The notes under the pieces are model-generated. The model had not been told where the DNA came from, did no database searches, and saw nothing but the letters and a program-made list of their open reading frames with translations. From positions 372,001-436,000 of the forward strand of contig OZ245881.1 in assembly GCA_965229505.1 (NCBI GenBank): a stretch of 64,000 nucleotides of DNA, written 5' to 3'. Position 1 is the stretch's first letter. Each line of letters opens with the position of its first letter. The DNA is from UBA6059 sp040219045 (GTDB lineage Bacteria; Bacteroidota; Bacteroidia; Cytophagales; Cyclobacteriaceae). Below, piece after piece: positions 62,029 through 64,000 of this stretch. Made by a program: the position numbers and the translations under genes.

Positions 62029-64000
62029 TTATCGTTTCAACATTACTCTTTTCACAATTCTCTGATCACCTATACCATTGATCACAATCATATAGACCCC
62101 ATTATTAAGCGTAGTACCATCGATCTCAAAACCATAGTTTTGATTAGCAGATAAACCTCCTTCGAAGATATTCAAAATCCTCATTCCGGCAAGATTGAAC
62201 ATAGTAACGGTCACATGCGCATCATTGGGATTGTGGATCACCAGATTAACCCTTTCCCTAAATGGATTAGGATAAAGATCGATGCTCATTTGAGCTATTG
62301 ACTGAATACTAGCCGGATCAACTTTGTCGTCAACCTCGGATTTTTCACCGACTGCTAGATTACTGATGCGACGCAGATCGCTTTCATTCGAATCAATTTG
62401 AAAGCTTTGATTGGCTACCAGATTAGATTCTGCCGTTGTGGTGAAGGTCGCCAGCGGACTGAAATTACTCGAAGCTCCAGTACTACAGTCACTTCGCACA
62501 CGCCATTCATAGTCCTCCTCAGGGATAAGGCCTGAGATGGTCAAACCTATAAATTCTGTATCTAGCATCGTGATCCACAGCTGACTGCCTACAGCTCTAT
62601 ACTGAAGATCATAGGTTTCGGATCCATTGTCGAGCCATACTATATCAGCTGTCCTTGGTCCGGTATTGATGGTTTCCAAACCTGTAGGTATCGTACAAAT
62701 AGATTCTCCTGGTACATTAAAGGAAATGATCGTGCTGAAGGGCGATCCGACATTGTTAACATCATCGCAGATCGACTTGACCCTAAATTGATAAGTCTCA
62801 CCTGGCGCTAATTGACTCAGGGTTACAGAAGTGTTGCTCGTCTCAATTTCCTGCCACTGTGTGGCCCCAAGAATACGATATCTGTAAACATACCCACCAT
62901 CCGCAGTGGCTGAACCGGGGGCATCCATCCAAGATATAGTTGCCGTTAAATCAGGTGCACCAAGCACAGTGCCTACTGTGGGAATAGGGGAAAGACAAGG
63001 ATCTCCTGGAGTTTGAAAGGTCGCGATACCACTGTATTGGCTTACAATAAAATTATCGGGATCACAGATGGCTCGAATCTGATATTCATAGACCGATCCC
63101 TTCACCAAATTGGTCAATACGACTTGATCCGTAATACCGTTGGAAGTCGCAAGCGACCACTGAGGGCTACCCTGTAGCCTGTATCTCAATTGATAATAGG
63201 CTGCATCGCTCACGTCTGTCCAGCTGATATTGGTGATGTCCTGCTGAGCGTCTACCACTATTCCGGTAGGTAGCTCGCATGAAGGAGGTCCATCGGTACT
63301 AAAAGTGCTCACCGCCGAAAAGGCTGATCTTAGGACGCCATCTTCATCACAAACGGACTGAATCCTGAACTGATAAGCCGTTCCCGACTGTAATCCCGCC
63401 ACATCACTCGAATTGCCTACTACCGGACGTGTGGTCCAAATCACTGATCCGGCCAATCGGTATTGAAGATTGTAGTAAAGTGCACCTACACCCGGACCCC
63501 AGCTGACAGTAATGTTAGTGGCGCCTACCAACGGCGCATTGTCCAACTGAGGGACATCACAGGTCGCCACACCTCCGGTAGTGAACTCAGAAATCACAGA
63601 CCATCCGGAAGATAGCGTCGTACTACAATCCTCTCTGACCTGATACTGATAGGTCATCGACTGCTGGAGTGTGCTGGAAACAAACTGATTGGTTGATAGC
63701 TCTACAAAATTCCAAAAATTACTTCCGGCCAATCTATACCGTAGCAAATAGTCTTCAGTATCGGGTGCCCCGTTCCACTGTATGCTGACACTACCTATGC
63801 CTGGAGTGGCCGACACATTACCGGGCACATTGCATACTACCGGAGTACCCCCTGCTACAACAGTTTGCACTGGTGTATATGCGGATACCACCGACCCGTC
63901 AGCACTACATTGGGTTGCTACCGTTACCTCATAAGTGAACCCCTCCTCCAGGCCGAGTAGGCGGGTGGGTTGGCTCATCGGCTGAGTACTCCAAAATTGA
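62029..64000 (-). CDS. Fibronectin type III repeat protein with T9SS sorting domain (partial, 5' end outside window)
   Basis: The frame is open to the right edge, so the N-terminus is missing; the Met codon at 63978 is internal, since fibronectin-like sequence (FWSTQP) continues upstream of it. The visible ~657 residues hold seven or so fibronectin type III units of ~90 residues, each with LRYRLxGSxxW and YQFRVRSxCD signatures. A short Ser/Asn-rich linker and a T9SS type A sorting domain follow (SIDLYPNPFRERVNLVIHN ... NNGVYMIVINGIGDQRIVKRVMLKR). It is a secreted surface protein, probably adhesive. No enzymatic domain is visible in the part seen. The next gene starts within 10 bp. Confidence 0.9.
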   Translation of the reverse strand, partial: QFWSTQPMSQPTRLLGLEEGFTYEVTVATQCSADGSVVSAYTPVQTVVAGGTPVVCNVPGNVSATPGIGSVSIQWNGAPDTEDYLLRYRLAGSNFWNFVELSTNQFVSSTLQQSMTYQYQVREDCSTTLSSGWSVISEFTTGGVATCDVPQLDNAPLVGATNITVSWGPGVGALYYNLQYRLAGSVIWTTRPVVGNSSDVAGLQSGTAYQFRIQSVCDEDGVLRSAFSAVSTFSTDGPPSCELPTGIVVDAQQDITNISWTDVSDAAYYQLRYRLQGSPQWSLATSNGITDQVVLTNLVKGSVYEYQIRAICDPDNFIVSQYSGIATFQTPGDPCLSPIPTVGTVLGAPDLTATISWMDAPGSATADGGYVYRYRILGATQWQEIETSNTSVTLSQLAPGETYQFRVKSICDDVNNVGSPFSTIISFNVPGESICTIPTGLETINTGPRTADIVWLDNGSETYDLQYRAVGSQLWITMLDTEFIGLTISGLIPEEDYEWRVRSDCSTGASSNFSPLATFTTTAESNLVANQSFQIDSNESDLRRISNLAVGEKSEVDDKVDPASIQSIAQMSIDLYPNPFRERVNLVIHNPNDAHVTVTMFNLAGMRILNIFEGGLSANQNYGFEIDGTTLNNGVYMIVINGIGDQRIVKRVMLKR

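Noticed and set aside
63976..63978. ATG at 63978 as the start of the fibronectin III protein
   Set aside because: The frame continues upstream to the edge with fibronectin-like residues, and no signal peptide follows this Met. The gene is truncated by the window.

Overview
This window comes from a Bacteroidota genome, most likely a marine member of the Cytophagales. Several things point there. Three secreted proteins end in type IX secretion (T9SS) sorting domains. The genes include DUF5723 and other outer-membrane barrels, a periplasmic propeller/Y_Y_Y regulator, and SUMF1-type lipoproteins. Promoter-like TAnnTTTG boxes occur, and Shine-Dalgarno sites are sparse. No rRNA, tRNA, phage or CRISPR locus was seen. 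The genus cannot be fixed from the sequence alone.

Region 1 (1-26349) is a beta-1,3-glucan (laminarin-type) utilisation locus. A membrane-spanning regulator (23413-26349, +) diverges from a minus-strand operon. The operon encodes a giant secreted GH16 laminarinase of about 5400 residues, containing six almost identical 1032-bp repeats. It also encodes a clan GH-A glycosidase joined to a C-terminal beta-barrel, and a multi-CBM surface lipoprotein cut by the left edge. No SusC/SusD pair lies inside the window.

Region 2 (26350-33350) is mixed. It holds a DUF819 membrane protein with a CoA-pyrophosphatase-like Nudix enzyme, and a 7-TM protein translationally coupled to a RamB/ScfR-type regulator. 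It also holds a MITE-like element, an orphan HicB bordered by short repeats, a small membrane protein and a TPR lipoprotein.

Region 3 (33313-40177) is the isoleucine/valine operon ilvD-ilvB-ilvN-ilvC-ilvA. In front of it are a consensus Bacteroidota promoter, a 20-codon leader peptide made mostly of Ile/Val/Leu codons, and mutually exclusive hairpins ending in an intrinsic terminator. This is a complete-looking transcription attenuator. A DUF4143 ATPase with its own inverted-repeat operator follows.

Region 4 (41512-54155) holds envelope functions. A lipoprotein formylglycine-generating enzyme, with both catalytic cysteines, lies about 4 kb from a secreted sulfatase carrying the Cys-type maturation motif, so the two probably work together. 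Around them are an NAD(P)H:quinone oxidoreductase, a HAD-fold lipoprotein and several outer-membrane proteins, including a DUF481 protein and a BamA/TamA-like protein.

Region 5 (54392-59268) is the strongest candidate for an uncharacterised system. A membrane-anchored TPR-CHAT caspase-like protease gene runs tail-to-tail into, and overlaps by 92 bp, a three-gene operon. That operon encodes an ECF sigma factor, a membrane TPR anti-sigma-like protein and a lipoprotein. A perfect 10-bp inverted repeat sits just upstream of the sigma gene. The layout suggests a protease-gated sigma-factor switch.

Region 6 (59362-64000) has two T9SS substrates: a calcium-binding thrombospondin type-3/MopE-like adhesin and a fibronectin type III protein truncated by the right edge.
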